Source: Clusia tigrina
Lineage: Eukaryota; Arthropoda; Insecta; Diptera; Clusiidae
Direction of reading: 5' to 3'
DNA length: 64,000 nucleotides
NCBI GenBank assembly: GCA_920105625.2
Contig: OV050032.1
Location: forward strand, 14,669,834-14,733,833
Both the position numbers and the translations under genes were made by a program. Shown here one piece after another: positions 23,238 through 36,056 of the stretch. Each line of letters opens with the position of its first letter. The stretch's first letter is position 1. Under the pieces are notes generated by a model. The model was given only the letters and a program-made list of their open reading frames with translations, was not told where the DNA came from and searched no databases.

Positions 23238-23660
23238 CAGGGAATACAGAGAAAAGAAACTTAAAAGTCAAACGGCAAAGCAGCGAAATAAAGCAGACGG
23301 ACGTTGTACACGAATCCACTCAAAATCGTGGTGAGTCCACTCAGAATCGTGATGAATCCTCTCAGAATCGTGGTGAATCATCTCAAAATCGTGGTGAATC
23401 CACTCAGAATCGTGATGAATCCACTCAAAATCGTGATGAATCAACTCAAAATCGTGGTGAATCCACTCAGAATCGTGGTGAATTCACTCAGAATCGTGGT
23501 GAATCATCTCAAAATCGTGGTGAATCCATTCAGAATCGTGATGAATCCACTAAGAATCGTAATGAATCCACTAAGAATCGTAATGAATCCACTCAGAATC
23601 GTAGTGTGTCCGCTTCGGACGCTAGCAGCGAAAAAGACTTTCTTTTCTCTGTGTTCTCTG
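23238..23660. mobile_element. Complete hAT-type MITE B with internal 21-bp minisatellite
   Basis: The element is 423 bp. The left terminus CAGGGAATACAGAGAAAAGA and the right terminus (inverted) CAGAGAACACAGAGAAAAGA pair over 22 bp with two mismatches. It is flanked on both sides by the exact 8-bp direct repeat CTCTTGAG (23230-23237 and 23661-23668). That repeat fits the hAT target-site pattern nTnnnnAn, and the CAGAGAA start is that of hobo and Hermes. The interior is mostly 14 tandem 21-bp units. There is no transposase, so mobilisation would need a hAT transposase in trans. The open frame (NPLRIVV)n is produced by the 21-bp period and is not a gene. Confidence 0.9.
23313..23606. repeat. 21-bp minisatellite (14 copies) inside MITE B
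   Basis: Fourteen 21-bp units of AATCCACTCAGAATCGTGGTG with scattered substitutions (TCAAAATC, GTGATG, GTAATG, CATCTC). The right-most units share AAGAATCGTAATG. Confidence 0.97.
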
Positions 23661-23954
23661 CTCTTGAGCTTCGTTATTGAGCCCGGTACCGAGCCAGACG
23701 GCGAATAAAATCGAGTCACTCTGCACGCATGTTTGTGGAGAGCTTTTCACGCATCTTTTTGTGCTGATTCAAGCTTTTACGGTGATGCAGGTGGTGTATA
23801 CGAATGTGCGAGTTTAAAAGCTCCACAGGCTCTCAGGAGTGCTTTAAAGTGAACGTTTCTGATCCACCATTTTCGCTCCACACCCTATAAAATAATATTG
23901 TTCGTTTTCACCAGTTCAATGTTGGTCATAAGATGAATTGTGTTGGGGACACTG

Positions 23955-23955
<1 letters not shown>

Positions 23956-24035
<80 letters not shown>
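23956..24035. repeat. (AT)n microsatellite
   Basis: An 80-bp uninterrupted AT run, perfectly self-complementary. Confidence 0.97.
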
Positions 24036-24037
<2 letters not shown>

Positions 24038-24713
24038 TAACGTACAGGCTAGAAGTAAAGAGGAGGGGGTCATTGCGCGTTTCTTTTTTGTCAAGTTTGT
24101 CAAGGCGTGTAATTGTAAGCACCGGATATATTGGATCTTTGATAACAAGAATGTCTTCTTTTTTATTGTGTGCGAGTGTTTGTTGGCAATTCCCGCTCTC
24201 ACTGTCTCACGTCGCCGTATCCTGTGACACACACAGGAAACTTCTTCTATTTGTGTGCGCTTCAAAACGTTACTTCTACAGTGCAAAGAAGCGGGGTGTA
24301 CACATGTTTGGTTCCCTCAAACATGACAAGTTCTGCAGTTGCTCGTCATCGTCCTCATGAACACACATGCACATTCACCTTTCGTTTGGCCTAATTTTGG
24401 CTTCGCGGCTCACTGCTGGCATTGCTTTCAAAGCATATTTCATTCACGTATCCAGGCAATGAATTCAAACAATAATAGCTTGTGTTATAATGCTCCGCTC
24501 CCTTCGTGTCACCACGCGGGTCCCTTGGCGTTATCGTTATGCATACATTTTTGATGACAACGCCGCGCAACTAACTTCGATGATCCATAGACACACGCAT
24601 CCGTATCCATGTTCTTGTCCCTGTACTCGTGCCTGTCGCCATCCCTATCCTCATTCGCAGCTGCTCCAATTTTATCAAGAGCTGCTCCCGCGACTGCTGC
24701 TACTACTGCTGCC

Positions 24714-24818
<105 letters not shown>

Positions 24819-24829
24819 ACCGCCGCTAC

Positions 24830-25787
24830 TGCCTGTGCGCTAATAGCTATTGAAGTTTCCTTCCTTTATTGCACCAACAACGGCGTCATTCAAATGCATT
24901 GGCAATTTCCTTTTGTCTTCAGCTATTTTCTCTTCCCCGCTTCTCGTTTCCCTTTCCTATTTTTCAATATTAATGCCACTTGACTGGCAGCCACAGCGGC
25001 AACTCGACAACTTTCTTTCTTGTGCGGCTGTGGCACAACTGCTGATGCAGTGGCTGCAGCAGCCACCAATGCGGCACCGTTGACTTTATTATGCAAGCCT
25101 CAAATTATGAAATATTAATTGAGATTTTTAAGCTCTGCGCATACACCATTCATTAATTTTAATATGCATTCCAATCCCCACACGCGAGCCGAACCAGCGG
25201 CCGCACTTGATATGGCCTGGTCTCTGGCCTGCAAGCGGCATTGTGTCCAATGCTTCGCTGCGCTCTGTGCTGTTCGATATCTTTGAAACCGTAGTATTCC
25301 GATTAAAGTTGTCTTTCATTTTGGTCGTGGAAATTTGTATTTTTGGGTCAGTTAAAGTTGTGAGCTGGAGGAAGAGGGAGGGTGCGACTAAAAGCAAGTC
25401 TGATAAGGTTTAAAATCGATTTTGTTCATGTCCCCATTGTTACAATAGTGCCAACATATCAACTGATCGCAATTTCTGTGGTTGCAGAAGTGATTGAACG
25501 TGCACAATGCGGAGTCTGTATTCCATCAAGCTTCGGAAGACTGCACACTTTTACAGTTCATTCGATGACGATTCAGATGGTACATGATTATTTAGGTATG
25601 GAGTGAGCGCTGCACATGACAGGAATCTTCAAACCAAGAAAAAAATGTAACTTCACTAATCTTCTGCTTAATTTCTATATCTATTCAAATAGTCCATCTA
25701 TAGCTCCACGTAAAACCGCCTTCGACTTCAAGTCCAAGAGAAGAAAGTTGCATGTGACATCAGTCGCCGTGAAAGGGATTCTTACTA
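24830..25787. other. Unassigned intronic sequence
   Basis: No gene or transposon is recognised; open frames are short and overlap on both strands. Confidence 0.4.
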
Positions 25788-27130
25788 TCTGTGTTCTCTC
25801 CGTCTCTCTCTCTCCCTCTCTCTCTCTCCCTCTCTCTCACTTCCTTTCTCTCTCTCCCTCTCTCTCACTTCCTTTCTCTCTCTGTCTCTCTCCATCTCCT
25901 TCAATCTATCCATTTCACTCTGCCTCTGTTTGGTTTCCTTCTCTGTATTGCCTCTCTATCTATCTGTATTACCTTTATCTCCCTCTGTTTTTTCTCCCTC
26001 TCTCCATCTCTTGTGTTTTATATTTCTGTATTTTCCTCTATTTTTTCTCTTTGTGTTTTATATATCTCTATTTTTCTCAATTATTTCTCTTTCTCGGTAT
26101 TTTGTCTCTCTCTCCATCTCTGTGTGTTTTCTCTCCCTCGGGTTTTTCTCCCTCTCTCTTATATTTCTGTATTTTTTTCTATTTTTTCTCTGTTTTTTAT
26201 ATCTATATTTTCCTCATTCTCTGTATTTTGCTTTTATCTCTCTCTCCCTCTCTGTGTGTTTTCTCTCCCTCTGATTTTTCTCCATCTCTCTTTTATATTT
26301 CTGTATTTTTTCTATTTTTTGTTTGTTTGTGTGTTATATTTATATATATTATAATATATAAATATATTTCTCTATTTTCCTCTTTCTCTGTTTTGTTTTT
26401 ATCTCTCCCTTCCTCTCTGTTTTCTCTCCCTCGCTGTTTTTTTTATATTACTGTATTTTTCTCTATTTTTTCTCTTTGTGCTTTATATCTCTATTTATAT
26501 TATATTTCCCTCTTTCTCTGTTCTGTTTTTATCTCTATCTTCGTCTCTGTGTTTTCTCTCCCTCTCTGAGTTTTATATATGTATCTGTATTTTTCTCTAT
26601 TTTTTCTCTTTGTTCCTTATATCTCGCTATTTATATCTTTCTCTTTGTTTTTATCTCTCTCTATTTCTCTCTCTTATCTTTCTTTCTCTCTCTCTCTCTC
26701 TATCTTTCTTTCTCTCTCTTTCTCTATATCTCTTCCTCTCTATCTTTCTTTCTATCTTTCTGTCTCTCTTTCTGTCTCTATCTTCATCTCTATATGTTTC
26801 GTCTCTCTCTGTGCTTCGTCTCTCTCTATGTATTTCGTCCCTCTCTGTGTTTCGTCTCTATGTATTTCGTCTCTCTCTCTTTCTCTCTCTATCTTCATCT
26901 CTCTGTGTTTCGTTTCTATCTGTCTCTCTCTCTCTGACTCTCTCTCTCTCTCTTACTCCCTCTCTCTTAGTCTCTCTCTCTTACTCTCTCTCTCTCTTAT
27001 TCTCTCTCTCTCTTACTCTCTCTCTTACTCTCTCTCTCTTACTCTCTCTTACTCTCTCTCTCTCTCTCTATCTCCCTCGTTCTGTATGTGTGTTTTCTCT
27101 ATCTCTGTGTTCTCTCACTCATTACCTCTA
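25788..27130. repeat. Polypyrimidine tract 2 (CT-rich on Lasp sense strand)
   Basis: About 1.34 kb of CT-rich sequence, with TTTTTCT-rich sub-units in the first half and CTCTCTCTTACTCTCTCT-type units near 26930-27070. The plus frames are open for up to 317 codons by composition alone. Confidence 0.97.
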
Positions 27131-30100
27131 TATGTCTTACGGTTGTAAAAAATAGTCCATTCCATCTACAAAAAACAACCTGGATCTTAAGCAATACTCT
27201 CTGTATTATATCTCATTATCTCATTCTTTCTCACTATATTATATCTCCCTGTCGCCATTACATCATTAACCCAGCCAGAAGCGGAGCAGTGAAAAATATG
27301 CCAACGGCCACTCGGCCCATAAAGCAGCAGTTCTTCCCGATTTCACACTTGCTATCACAAATCATAAAAACAATTCTCTGGATAGATTTTGGAGAGGAGG
27401 GATTATCCTTTCTTGACAAAAACACACAACTCGACGGTCGCATAGTACAATGCATGAAGGCACTGTACGTAGCTCTCTGGTCTCACTGTTTGAGTACTCT
27501 TCCCTTGTAGAGAGATCTGAACATATCATACTAGGGCACTTATAGGAGCGTCGAGTGCCAAAGCACGTGAGGAATTACATGCATCAGTGTGCCGCCCTCA
27601 CCATCCACCGTCTTTAAGCGCACTAGCGTTGGACTTCAGTAATGGAACCGCCTGTAGGGAAGCGAACCGCAGGGACAGTGTAGCCACTGCTGCTCCATGT
27701 ACTTTAACGATTACACACCCTCTACCATGGCACCTCGTGCCTGCAATTACACAGCAATTATGGGATGCTGACAACTCTATATATGACCAGTGAGCGGACC
27801 GTCTTAACGTATACAATTGGGACTTTGTATTTATGTTGCGATTTTTGTGAAAAAGTCCTTGAGAATTATAAATAACATCCATAGCTCAGCCGAAAATCAT
27901 GTTCCAATGGTACGCAAATGCAGTCCATCCATACGGGGACACAGGGTTGCAGTCTGCCGTTTTTCCATGGACATTCCAGGCGGGCGGAGAAGCAGAGCCT
28001 GTGACGAAACGCTCCTTTGCTGCCAGAATCCACATCGCAGGAAAGGCATCCACAATGCTGCTATAAATAGACAACGGCCCACAGAGAGCAGCAACGTCTC
28101 GTCAAACATCCCTCTGGCCAGGGGCGCGCTCGGGTCATCGGGCCCGCTCAAAATTATTCAGGAGTCGCTCGCTGTTTCGCCACCAGCGATTCTGTGCAAT
28201 ACCAGAAACCGACTGAGAGAAGAGCCAACTGATAGTCACCCTCTCTTCTGCCAGGATATCCCACAAAAGGTACGTGTATTTGAACTTTGTCGGACAATTC
28301 CACACAGTTGACCACAGCTTCCAGCATTATAAGGTAATCAGGCCAAGTGTGTACCACTTCGATAGCAAGAACTTAGCTGTGGGTTTAGTGATATCACCAG
28401 CACTGTGCATACTGCCAAGTATAAATCACACTCGCATCTGTGTTGAGGCTCCAATAAAACACTTGTGCCAAGCAGAGCCTCTGCCCGTCCGTACGGGGCA
28501 TGCGGCCCTGCCACTGTATGGCTCGCGCAAGCTCAATTGCAGAGGGTTGGAATGCAGCAAATCGTAAGTTCCAATTTTTGCTTGCACTTTTCGCAGTGAA
28601 TTGAGCCCAGCTAATATCGATATGAGTTTAGCGTTGATTACCTACCACCTTCGTTTAGTGCCATCACCATCATCATCATCAAAATCATTCTCCTCAAATA
28701 AATTCGCACGTTGTTCATTGCACAAAATATTTGAAAAATGCAACCATCCATCAATAGAATTCGGAAGTGATATTTTTAATTGAGCCTGGAGTTCTCTGCT
28801 TCTGGAGCAATTAGAGTAGAGCTGCAAACTATGCAAATATTGCATATCTAACAAAGCCCTCCCCCAGGCCAACGGCTGTGTATTCCGCCGCTTTGCCATT
28901 TTGCAGCCCTCGAATGAAGTCAAGTAATGCAAAGGCACCGTGGCGAAAGAGGCGTAACACAAATACCAGTACCTTTGCCGTATCCGGCCCCGGAACCCGA
29001 AACCCCGGGCAAACACATAAAAGCTGTTACGCTGCTAATTGAAAGAGTGTGAGAAATGTTGCTTGCAGCGAAAACGCAGACTCTTTCTTCGCGTACGTGT
29101 GTGCAAACCAGCGAGCGAACGGAGTAGTTCAGTGGCAGAGGCTGCGGCCGTTGCAAATGGGAAAATGTCACATTAATAATTTCATTTAAAACTCATTCTA
29201 CGCATTGCAGTGGTATTGTGGAAATCTGTATGCACTGGAATGGGCTGTTGCTGTTGCTGTTGCTGGACTGGGCTGGGCTGGGTGGACAGAGAGAGCGTCT
29301 GATTAGTTGACTGACGGACGGACGGACAGGCTGCTGGTTCGTAGATTGGTTGGTTGCCTCGTGTGTCTCTGTCTGTCTGGCGTTTGTCTGTGCTGCGGGT
29401 TAAGCTGCTGGTGGGGGCACAGGCGCGAGCGAGCACAAATAGTGTCGTTAACACTGTCAACACCGCCCGCTTGGCTTGTCAATAAATGTCATTTAAGCTA
29501 ATAGGTTGCATCAATAGAGGAATGCTGAAGCTGGGCGCGCATCGGAAGTGCCCGTTGTGCCATGCAAATGCGGGAGAAATGCTCTGTGAGGGATGGATTA
29601 TACGGATGAGGAAATTGTGTGCGACTTCGAAAGGAATGTTTTTTTTCTCTCTTTCTTTTGTGATGATTTATGGTTCTAATCTTTAAAAGTGAGACCTCCT
29701 TTTTTACGATTATATTTAAAAGGCGCCAGAGAATTAGTTTTATATGTTTTTTCTTGTTTAATGTCTGCTTTTCTTTATTTATTTTTGTGTGGCTTTTAGA
29801 AAAGTTTTGATGAGGCGTCTTAACGCTTTGAATTTGTGAACAATTTGTTCGAAATCGAAGCTTCGCTGGGACATAGAATGTTGCTCTTAGACACTCTACA
29901 ATATTTTCGATACCACCTTCGTAAGGAGCTTTGTTAATTTGTTTACATTTCATGCTTTAAGAAAGAGTCGATGTATTGGTGCTGGCACAGTCGCGATGTA
30001 TGGGTCCAAGCTAGCTGTTGTTTCTCTTTAGTATGCCAAAATTTGTGGTGAAATCAGTTTTCATCACAGAAAGCAATTGAAAAATTCTTAAAATATTCAC

Positions 30101-30440
30101 CATTGCGGTCCTGGAACTGACGAAATATGTTCACAGTAAGCTGCAGTGCTTCCTTATCGCTACCAAAATATGCTTGAAGGAATCACTATTGCTGTAGTGT
30201 TGCTGCCGAAATATACGTCAAGTTACACAGCAGTGCTTCTCTGCTGCTGCTCAAATAATCACCATAAAACTAATAATAGAACTTGAATATTTATATTGGA
30301 AGATACACGATACAGCTAAATAGATATGGTCATTTGGATTATGACGTAACGACACATTTTTTTGACTAGACACAGTTATCAGAATGCTTATCTGGATATG
30401 GAAAATTGCAACTTTTACTTCTCCAAAGAGTGACATTTTG
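27131..30440. other. Unassigned intronic sequence
   Basis: No gene is recognised. The part at 27540-28600 is noticeably richer in GC and has overlapping open frames of up to 164 codons, none with a motif I recognise. There is a CAT/ATC run at 28668-28685 and a GCTGTT run at 29245-29275. Confidence 0.4.
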
Positions 30441-30479
30441 ATTGACTGGAGATGTTTATTATTTGCTTTGTGGTGGATG

Positions 30480-32100
30480 AACTTCTCTGGGAATTAACAA
30501 ACATGGGGTTATGCTGTCAGGGATACGCTGATGACATAGCTATTACCTGCAGGGGAAAATTCGAGAGTACACTATGTGAACTACTCCAATGTGGTTTAAG
30601 AATTACAGCGGTTCTGTGGGCTAAGAAAGCAAGACAACTAAACTTTGCGCATGCACTAGCTAAGGTGCAAAGGCTTGCTAGCGTCTATATAACTGGGGCT
30701 ATGAGAACCTGTCCTACAGCCGCCCTGAACGTCATACTGGAACTTAACCCATACACATATTTGTGGAAATACAAGAGAAGAGCACTCTGTATAGAATGAT
30801 GAGAGCAGTAAATGGTCCTGAAAGTCTCATCGGGAGTCAGAGGGTCGAAACATTATCAAAGGCCGTTCCAGACATTTGTTTTCCGAAAGACTTTACAAAA
30901 ACGCGCTACAGTTTCACTAAGTTGTTTAAAACAGAGTGGAGCTACAAAAATGCATGGAGAGGTCTCAGCGAAACCTACAGGTTAGATCAGTCCACGATCA
31001 CCTGGTACACCGACGGATCTCTCACAGAAGAAGGTTCCGGCGCGGAGAATTTGGACCTAGCTACAAATACTATGAATCCCATCGTCGTGAACAATCCATC
31101 GATTTCTCCGGCGTTAGGAGAGGTTGTGGTATCAAAACGTCGCTAAGGCGATAATTGTGATCAATGTGAGGACCGACTTGGATCAGCCACTGAAGCCAAC
31201 CAACCAACCAACTATGTATCCCTAGGCAAATATACTAGCATCTTCCAGGCGGATATCGACGCCATTGAAAGATGTGCACATTTGAGCATTGAAAAAGGTT
31301 ACGAGCGCAAGAAAATTGCTATCTTATGGGATAGCCAAGCGGCCATCAGGTAAATTCGAAACTGGTATGGGAGTGCATTAAAAAACTTAATGTTCTATGG
31401 GTACCAGGACATGCTGGCTTAGAAGGGAATGAAATTGCCGACGAACTTGCAAGGAAGGGGGCTGCAGCACCCTTTATCGGCCCAGAACCCTTCTGTGGTG
31501 TAGGCAAGGGCAAGCTGTTCAGCCAGCTTGGGATCGATGAGGGACACCATAGGCACAAACACTGGATTAACACACCAGGCCTAAGGGTATCAAAGAGTCT
31601 GCTAGGGACATACGAGGGCGGATTAATATTGAAGCGGTACCTAAGTAGGAAAAAAACATTTTTTTTTTCAAAAACCATTTATTTCTCAACATAGTCTCCT
31701 TTTACTTCGACACACTTAGTAAGACGATATTCGAATCACTCATCAATCTCTCTAAGAATAATCTTACGATGATGACAGGCCTACTCACAGGACACTGTAA
31801 ACTGAACTCACATATGGTGAGAATGGGGGTCACCTCGGTAGGCTCCTGCAGATTATGTATGGAGGAAGAGGAGGCGTCTTTGCATGTGTTGACAGAATGT
31901 CCAGCTCTCATGCACACCCGCAGGAAATACTTGGGATTCTTCCAGGGCTCTGCCAGTGATGTGAAACCTCTGGAGCCAAAACTTGTCATCATTTTTATCC
32001 AGAGGATAGGCCTCAAATATGTACTGTGAACCTCTGCTGGGGGCACAATAGATCGAAAGGTCACGGTGCTTAAATCCCCTACACACAATAATAGTAAGTT
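30480..32100 (+). pseudogene. LINE ORF2 remnant (RT, RNase H, C-terminal zinc motif, 3' tail)
   Basis: Parts in order: RT catalytic GYADDIAITCRGK (about 30525); a jump (internal deletion) to KVQRLASVYITGAMRTCPTA (about 30662-30720); RNase H start TWYTDGSLTEEGSGA (about 30999); QADIDAIERCAHLSIEKGY (31240) and ILWDSQAAIR (31321); VLWVPGHAGLEGNEIADELA (31395), the RNase H C-terminal part. After a mariner fragment come LTGHCKL (31785) and CRLCMEEEEASLHVLTEC (31850). The 3' tail has GGGGGCACAATAGATCGAAA and ends in CACACAATAATAG near 32092. Several frameshifts and stops are present. It belongs to the LINE groups with RNase H after RT (I/R1/LOA type); the exact clade is not resolved. Confidence 0.85.
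31613..31732 (-). mobile_element. Truncated mariner end inserted in the LINE
   Basis: Starts at a TA (31611-31612) with CGAGGGCGGATT and follows the end of the 34817-36056 mariner for about 120 bp, through the T-rich stretch, the end of the transposase frame (minus strand) and the short segment upstream to GATATTC. The other terminal repeat and the rest of the gene are missing. LINE sequence resumes with NLSKNNLTMMTGLLTGHC, so the insertion split the LINE ORF. Confidence 0.85.
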
Positions 32101-34404
32101 TTAAGCGTGATGTGTTTCTGAGGTTTCTCAGACCCCCCACAAAAAATATACAAGATTACACACGATCAGACAGTTTTGAAAACGATTTTATGAGAAACTT
32201 TCAACGAATTTTCATAAATCAATGGTCTTATTGTCGTAGAAAACTCTGGACTTGTGAAATAGCCGGAATAACGGGGAGATAGGGGTTACCTCTTGAGCGA
32301 GAGAGTTAACCAGTGTCAAATTTTGTTTGCCTGAAAAGGGACTTGTCTCGATCTCATCCCAGCGTTGATATAGTTTTGATAGTGCACTTTCGCACTTTCG
32401 GTTACCTCGAGAGTCGTCTGCCCTATTCTTATATGGAGAAATCGTGATTTTTTGCGATCCCCATATTCAGAAGATGTCCTCATCTGACAAACAGAGAAAA
32501 CAACCGCTCCGATTGAACACTATAAATGGCGGGATGCGTCCGGGCACACTCGTGTGTGAGAATTTGAAATCAATCATTTTGCCTGCCGTAAAAGGCCAAG
32601 TTTAGTCAGCGCTGCTGTTTTGGCTAATTTAACACAAGTTTCCATAAGGCAAAAAAAACCTCTAAAATACAAAATACACGCTCCAATAACTTTTTACTTG
32701 AGTGCCTATAAAGCTCGTGAATCATATGCGGCAAGGTCAAGGTGCCTGTAATTGTTGTTGCTATTGTTGTTGCTATTGTTGTTATTAATGCATGCTGATT
32801 TGTTTACATGCAACCGCATCAACAACAAATGGGAAGTGTTTTGTATTGCGCACGAAAGGCAATTAATGTGCATTGCACAATAGCTCCCTGGACTCGCTCC
32901 CTCCCACCTCCTCCCAACTGGTGCTGCCCACCCACATGCGCTTGAACAAAGGCAAGCAAAGCAAAATAACTTCACACAACACAGCAATTTGCAGCTCTGT
33001 TGTTCACAACCCCACCGCCCGTCAGACGTGCAATAATGCAGCTTAATGCAAAGAAAGCGTTAACGACTCCGGTCTCCGCGTCTGCCCCATCGCGTTGTTC
33101 CATTGTGCTGTGTTCAACAAACAACACGGCTGCAGACAGTAGCGTACAGTTTGGTTACACCAACGCAGCAGCGCTGGCAACTGGCAGTTTACGCGCTTTT
33201 GCGTTGTTCGCTCCTGGTGCTTCGCTGTCTGTGCCGCAACAATGCAATGCGAGCGTAACTCATGCAAACTACTCCACACCTGATCGTCAAGCGTCGTCAT
33301 CATCAGTCGTCGTCTCTGAGCAAGTATGCATTGAAAATGCTAATGATGCCGTTAATGATGATCACTATTATGATGATGATGATGATGATGGCTATAATCG
33401 AGTCAGCAATGTTGTTGGTGATGTTGCATTCGGGCCACGAATGGACAGCGTTAGTTTCTTATGCGTACTCGCCTGTCGCTAATCACACACATTTCCCGTC
33501 CACATGCGACAAATCAATACTCAAGCAGCGCCGCCGTGTATGTGTGAGTGCGTGTGTGTTTGTACCTCGAAAGCCGTTTTTAGGTCGATTTTAACGTGGT
33601 GCTGGTTCGCTTTTTGCCACATTTGCCGTGCTTGAGTTTCAGGTGTTAAGTAAGCCGCAAACATATTTAATTGTTGCTTCAACACTGTTTACCTTTCTTT
33701 TTCATTTCGCTTTTGTTGTTGCTTTTAATATTATTGTTTTCTTTTATAATTATTTTTCATTAATTTCTTTTTTTTTCTTGCTCCTCCTACTTATGGGCAT
33801 GTAAACGCACGTTCGCTCGGTCGCACAAACAGACGGACGAACATGTTGTCACTATGTCATGCCTGTAAATGGCGTATGAATGGATGTGTGTGTGTGAGAG
33901 AGTGTGTGAGAGTGTGTGTGTGGGTTGCTTATTAATAATACAAAACATTAATATTAATAATGCATGTTTTTATTTGTAAATTTGATTGCAACAACTTCCC
34001 AAAAAGGCGTCCGGTATTTAGTCCAGGGGTGGGCACTGAGTGATCACACTATCACAGAATTTGGTGTGTCGTTAGTTGGGTGCTTTGTTTGGAGTGAGAT
34101 TAGCGTCGAAAAACAGAAAGAGCTCACTGACCACAAGGACCCACTAGAGATGCCCATGGCTGTTAAGTTTCATCACACAGTCGTTTGGGGCATATGCATG
34201 TGCGTCAACAAACCCCACATGAGTTGAGTCATGTTCAGGTTTCAGACGCACATGTCAAAATTTGTAGTGAACCACATACAACAAACCTGAATCTCAGCAT
34301 GATTCATACTCACACATTTTGAATACAAAGTGTAAAATATACTCGCAAGATTCACAAAAGACAAGTAAAAAGCACCAGCAGGGAACAAATATTGGAGTGG
34401 TTAG
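32101..34404. other. Unassigned intronic sequence
   Basis: No gene is recognised. A 160-codon open frame at 33000-33482 (plus) includes a GAT repeat giving poly-Asp and has no recognisable domain; I regard it as chance. A GATGAT run is at 33368-33390 and GT/GA runs are at 33885-33921. Confidence 0.4.
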
Positions 34405-34814
34405 ATTAGATTAGATTTACATGCATTCTTAAGGGGGTTATACGCCGCTACCTGAAATATCTATTGCGATGCCCCTATGTATTTAAAAGATAGGATAGTC
34501 TAATCTATAGATCTTCTGCCAGGTTTATTTCCGACAAAAATGCATGTACTTTGGGGGAATCAAGTTGAGGGCTCCTGCTCATATCTAAGATACGAGTATA
34601 TTCTCCAAAAGACCTGCTGGCCGTGGTCCGCAGTCTCTGATCAGGTGCAGTGAGGTTTCGTCACTTTATCCACAGAATCTACAGATGCCATCTGAATATA
34701 GACATTGGAGTGGTACTCTTATAAGAAAAGTACGCCATCACCGAACCATTTGCATGGGCAAATCGGGTTAGTTGTACATATATGAAGCGAACCAATACAC
34801 ACCAAACATGTACA
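34405..34814 (-). repeat. LINE tail-like dispersed repeat next to mariner
   Basis: Begins with GGTTAGATTAGATTAGATTT, then AAGGGGGTTATACGCC and TGAAATATCTATTGCGATGC, shared with 4437, 9195 and 43170. The part at 34475-34615 is shared with 22810-23030. By analogy with other LINE tails the sense strand is probably minus, with TAATCTAATC as the 3' tail; this is an inference. Confidence 0.55.
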
Positions 34815-34816
34815 TA

Positions 34817-36056
34817 CGAGGGCGGATTGATATTGAAGCTACCTAAGTAGGAAAAAAACATTTTTTTTTTTTTCAAAAACCTTTTATTTCTCAACATAGT
34901 CTCCTTTTACTTCGACACACTTAGTAAGACGATATTCCAACTTGTTTATACCATCTGAATAATACGATTTCGGGAACCCCTCACTCGGTTTCGGTAATCA
35001 CTTCTTTGTTTGAGATGAATCTTTTTCCTGCGAGCCATTTTTTCAAGTTTGGAAACAGGAAAAAGTCACTAGGAGCTAAATCTGGACTATAAGGTGGTTG
35101 ATTAACCAATTCGAAGTGTATTTCACGTAATTTTAGCATCGTATGTAATGCTGTGTGAACCGGTGCGTTGTCTTGAAGAAAGAGCATTTTTTCTTCTTTA
35201 AATGTGGTCGTTTTTCCTTGATTGCATCAATCAATTGATCCAATAGTGCACGATAATACTTTCCTGTGATTGTGGTTCCTTTTTCAAGATAATCGATGAG
35301 CAGTATTCCGTGTGCATCCCAAAATACAGTGGCCATAACCTTGCCAGCCGAATTCACTGCCTTCGCCTTCTTCGGAGCACTTCCACCAGCTTCAACCCAT
35401 TGTTTCGATTGATTTTTGGCTTCAGGTGTGTAGTGGTGGACCCACGTTTCATCAACAGTTATTAATCGACGCCAAAAATCAACAGGATTACGCTTGATCA
35501 TGTCCAAACACCGCTGTGAAGTGGTCTGTCGAATTCATTTTTGTTCGACACTGAGCAAACGCGGCACCCATCTTGCCGATAGCTTTTTCGTATGCAAATG
35601 CTCATGCAAAATGTTGAACACACGTTGATATGATATGTTCACCATTTCAACAATCTCACGCAACTTGACTCGGCGATCATTCATAACGATATCGAGGATT
35701 TTCTTGATATTTTCTTCAGTAACCACCTCTTTTGGCCTTCCTGTTGATGGTATTGTTGCAGTGCTTGTTCGGCCGCGTTTAAATTCAGCAATCCAATATT
35801 TTACCATGTAATCTGACGGAGCAGACTCACCGTAATGTTTATCGAGCTTTTCTTTTGTCTCTTTCGCCTTTTTTCCATTTTTCAAGAAACACAAAAGTTG
35901 CTTACTTCAAACGACTACAACAAATAAACTAATCGATGAATTTGGGTGAAATTTTAACAGCTGACGTTTGACAGATCGCATTTTCTAAAAAAAAAAAAGT
36001 TGTTGTGTTTGTGCTGCCATCTAGCGCTAGGTAGCTTCAATATCAATCCGCCCTCG
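34817..36056 (-). mobile_element. Mariner element with intact terminal inverted repeats
   Basis: The element is 1240 bp, flanked by TA target duplications (34815-34816 and 36057-36058). The terminal repeats at 34817-34845 and 36028-36056 are perfectly complementary over 29 bp, beginning CGAGGGCGGATTGATATTGA. The length and the transposase match Tc1/mariner mariner-type elements (D,D34D). Perfect ends suggest a fairly young copy, but the transposase is broken. Confidence 0.95.
34884..35894 (-). pseudogene. Mariner transposase, inactivated
   Basis: Transposase for cut-and-paste transposition of the surrounding element. The N-terminal helix-turn-helix region (GRPKEVVTEENIKKILDIV, then SYQRVFNILHEHLHTKKLSA) is followed by RWVPRLL. 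Catalytic Asp 1 is in VDETWVHH (about 35440), Asp 2 in FLQDNAPVHTA (about 35165) and Asp 3 in SPDLAPSDFFLF (about 35065). Thirty-four residues separate Asp 2 and Asp 3, the mariner signature. The C-terminus ends KGDYVEK with a stop at 34884. Lesions seen: an in-frame TGA at 35535-35537; loss of one A in an A-run near 35190, shifting the frame; a further frame break near 34980 after EVITETE; and no ATG before the conserved N-terminus (the preceding in-frame codons run back to a TGA). Confidence 0.93.

Noticed and set aside
23304..23708. 134-codon frame encoding (NPLRIVV)n
   Set aside because: The 21-bp minisatellite inside a MITE produces it; no gene context.
25616..27155. Frames of up to 317 codons in tract 2
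   Set aside because: Polypyrimidine composition artefact.
33000..33482. 160-codon frame with an Asp-rich stretch as a possible nested gene
   Set aside because: No recognisable domain, GAT microsatellite inside, open antisense frame as well; no supporting splice or start evidence.
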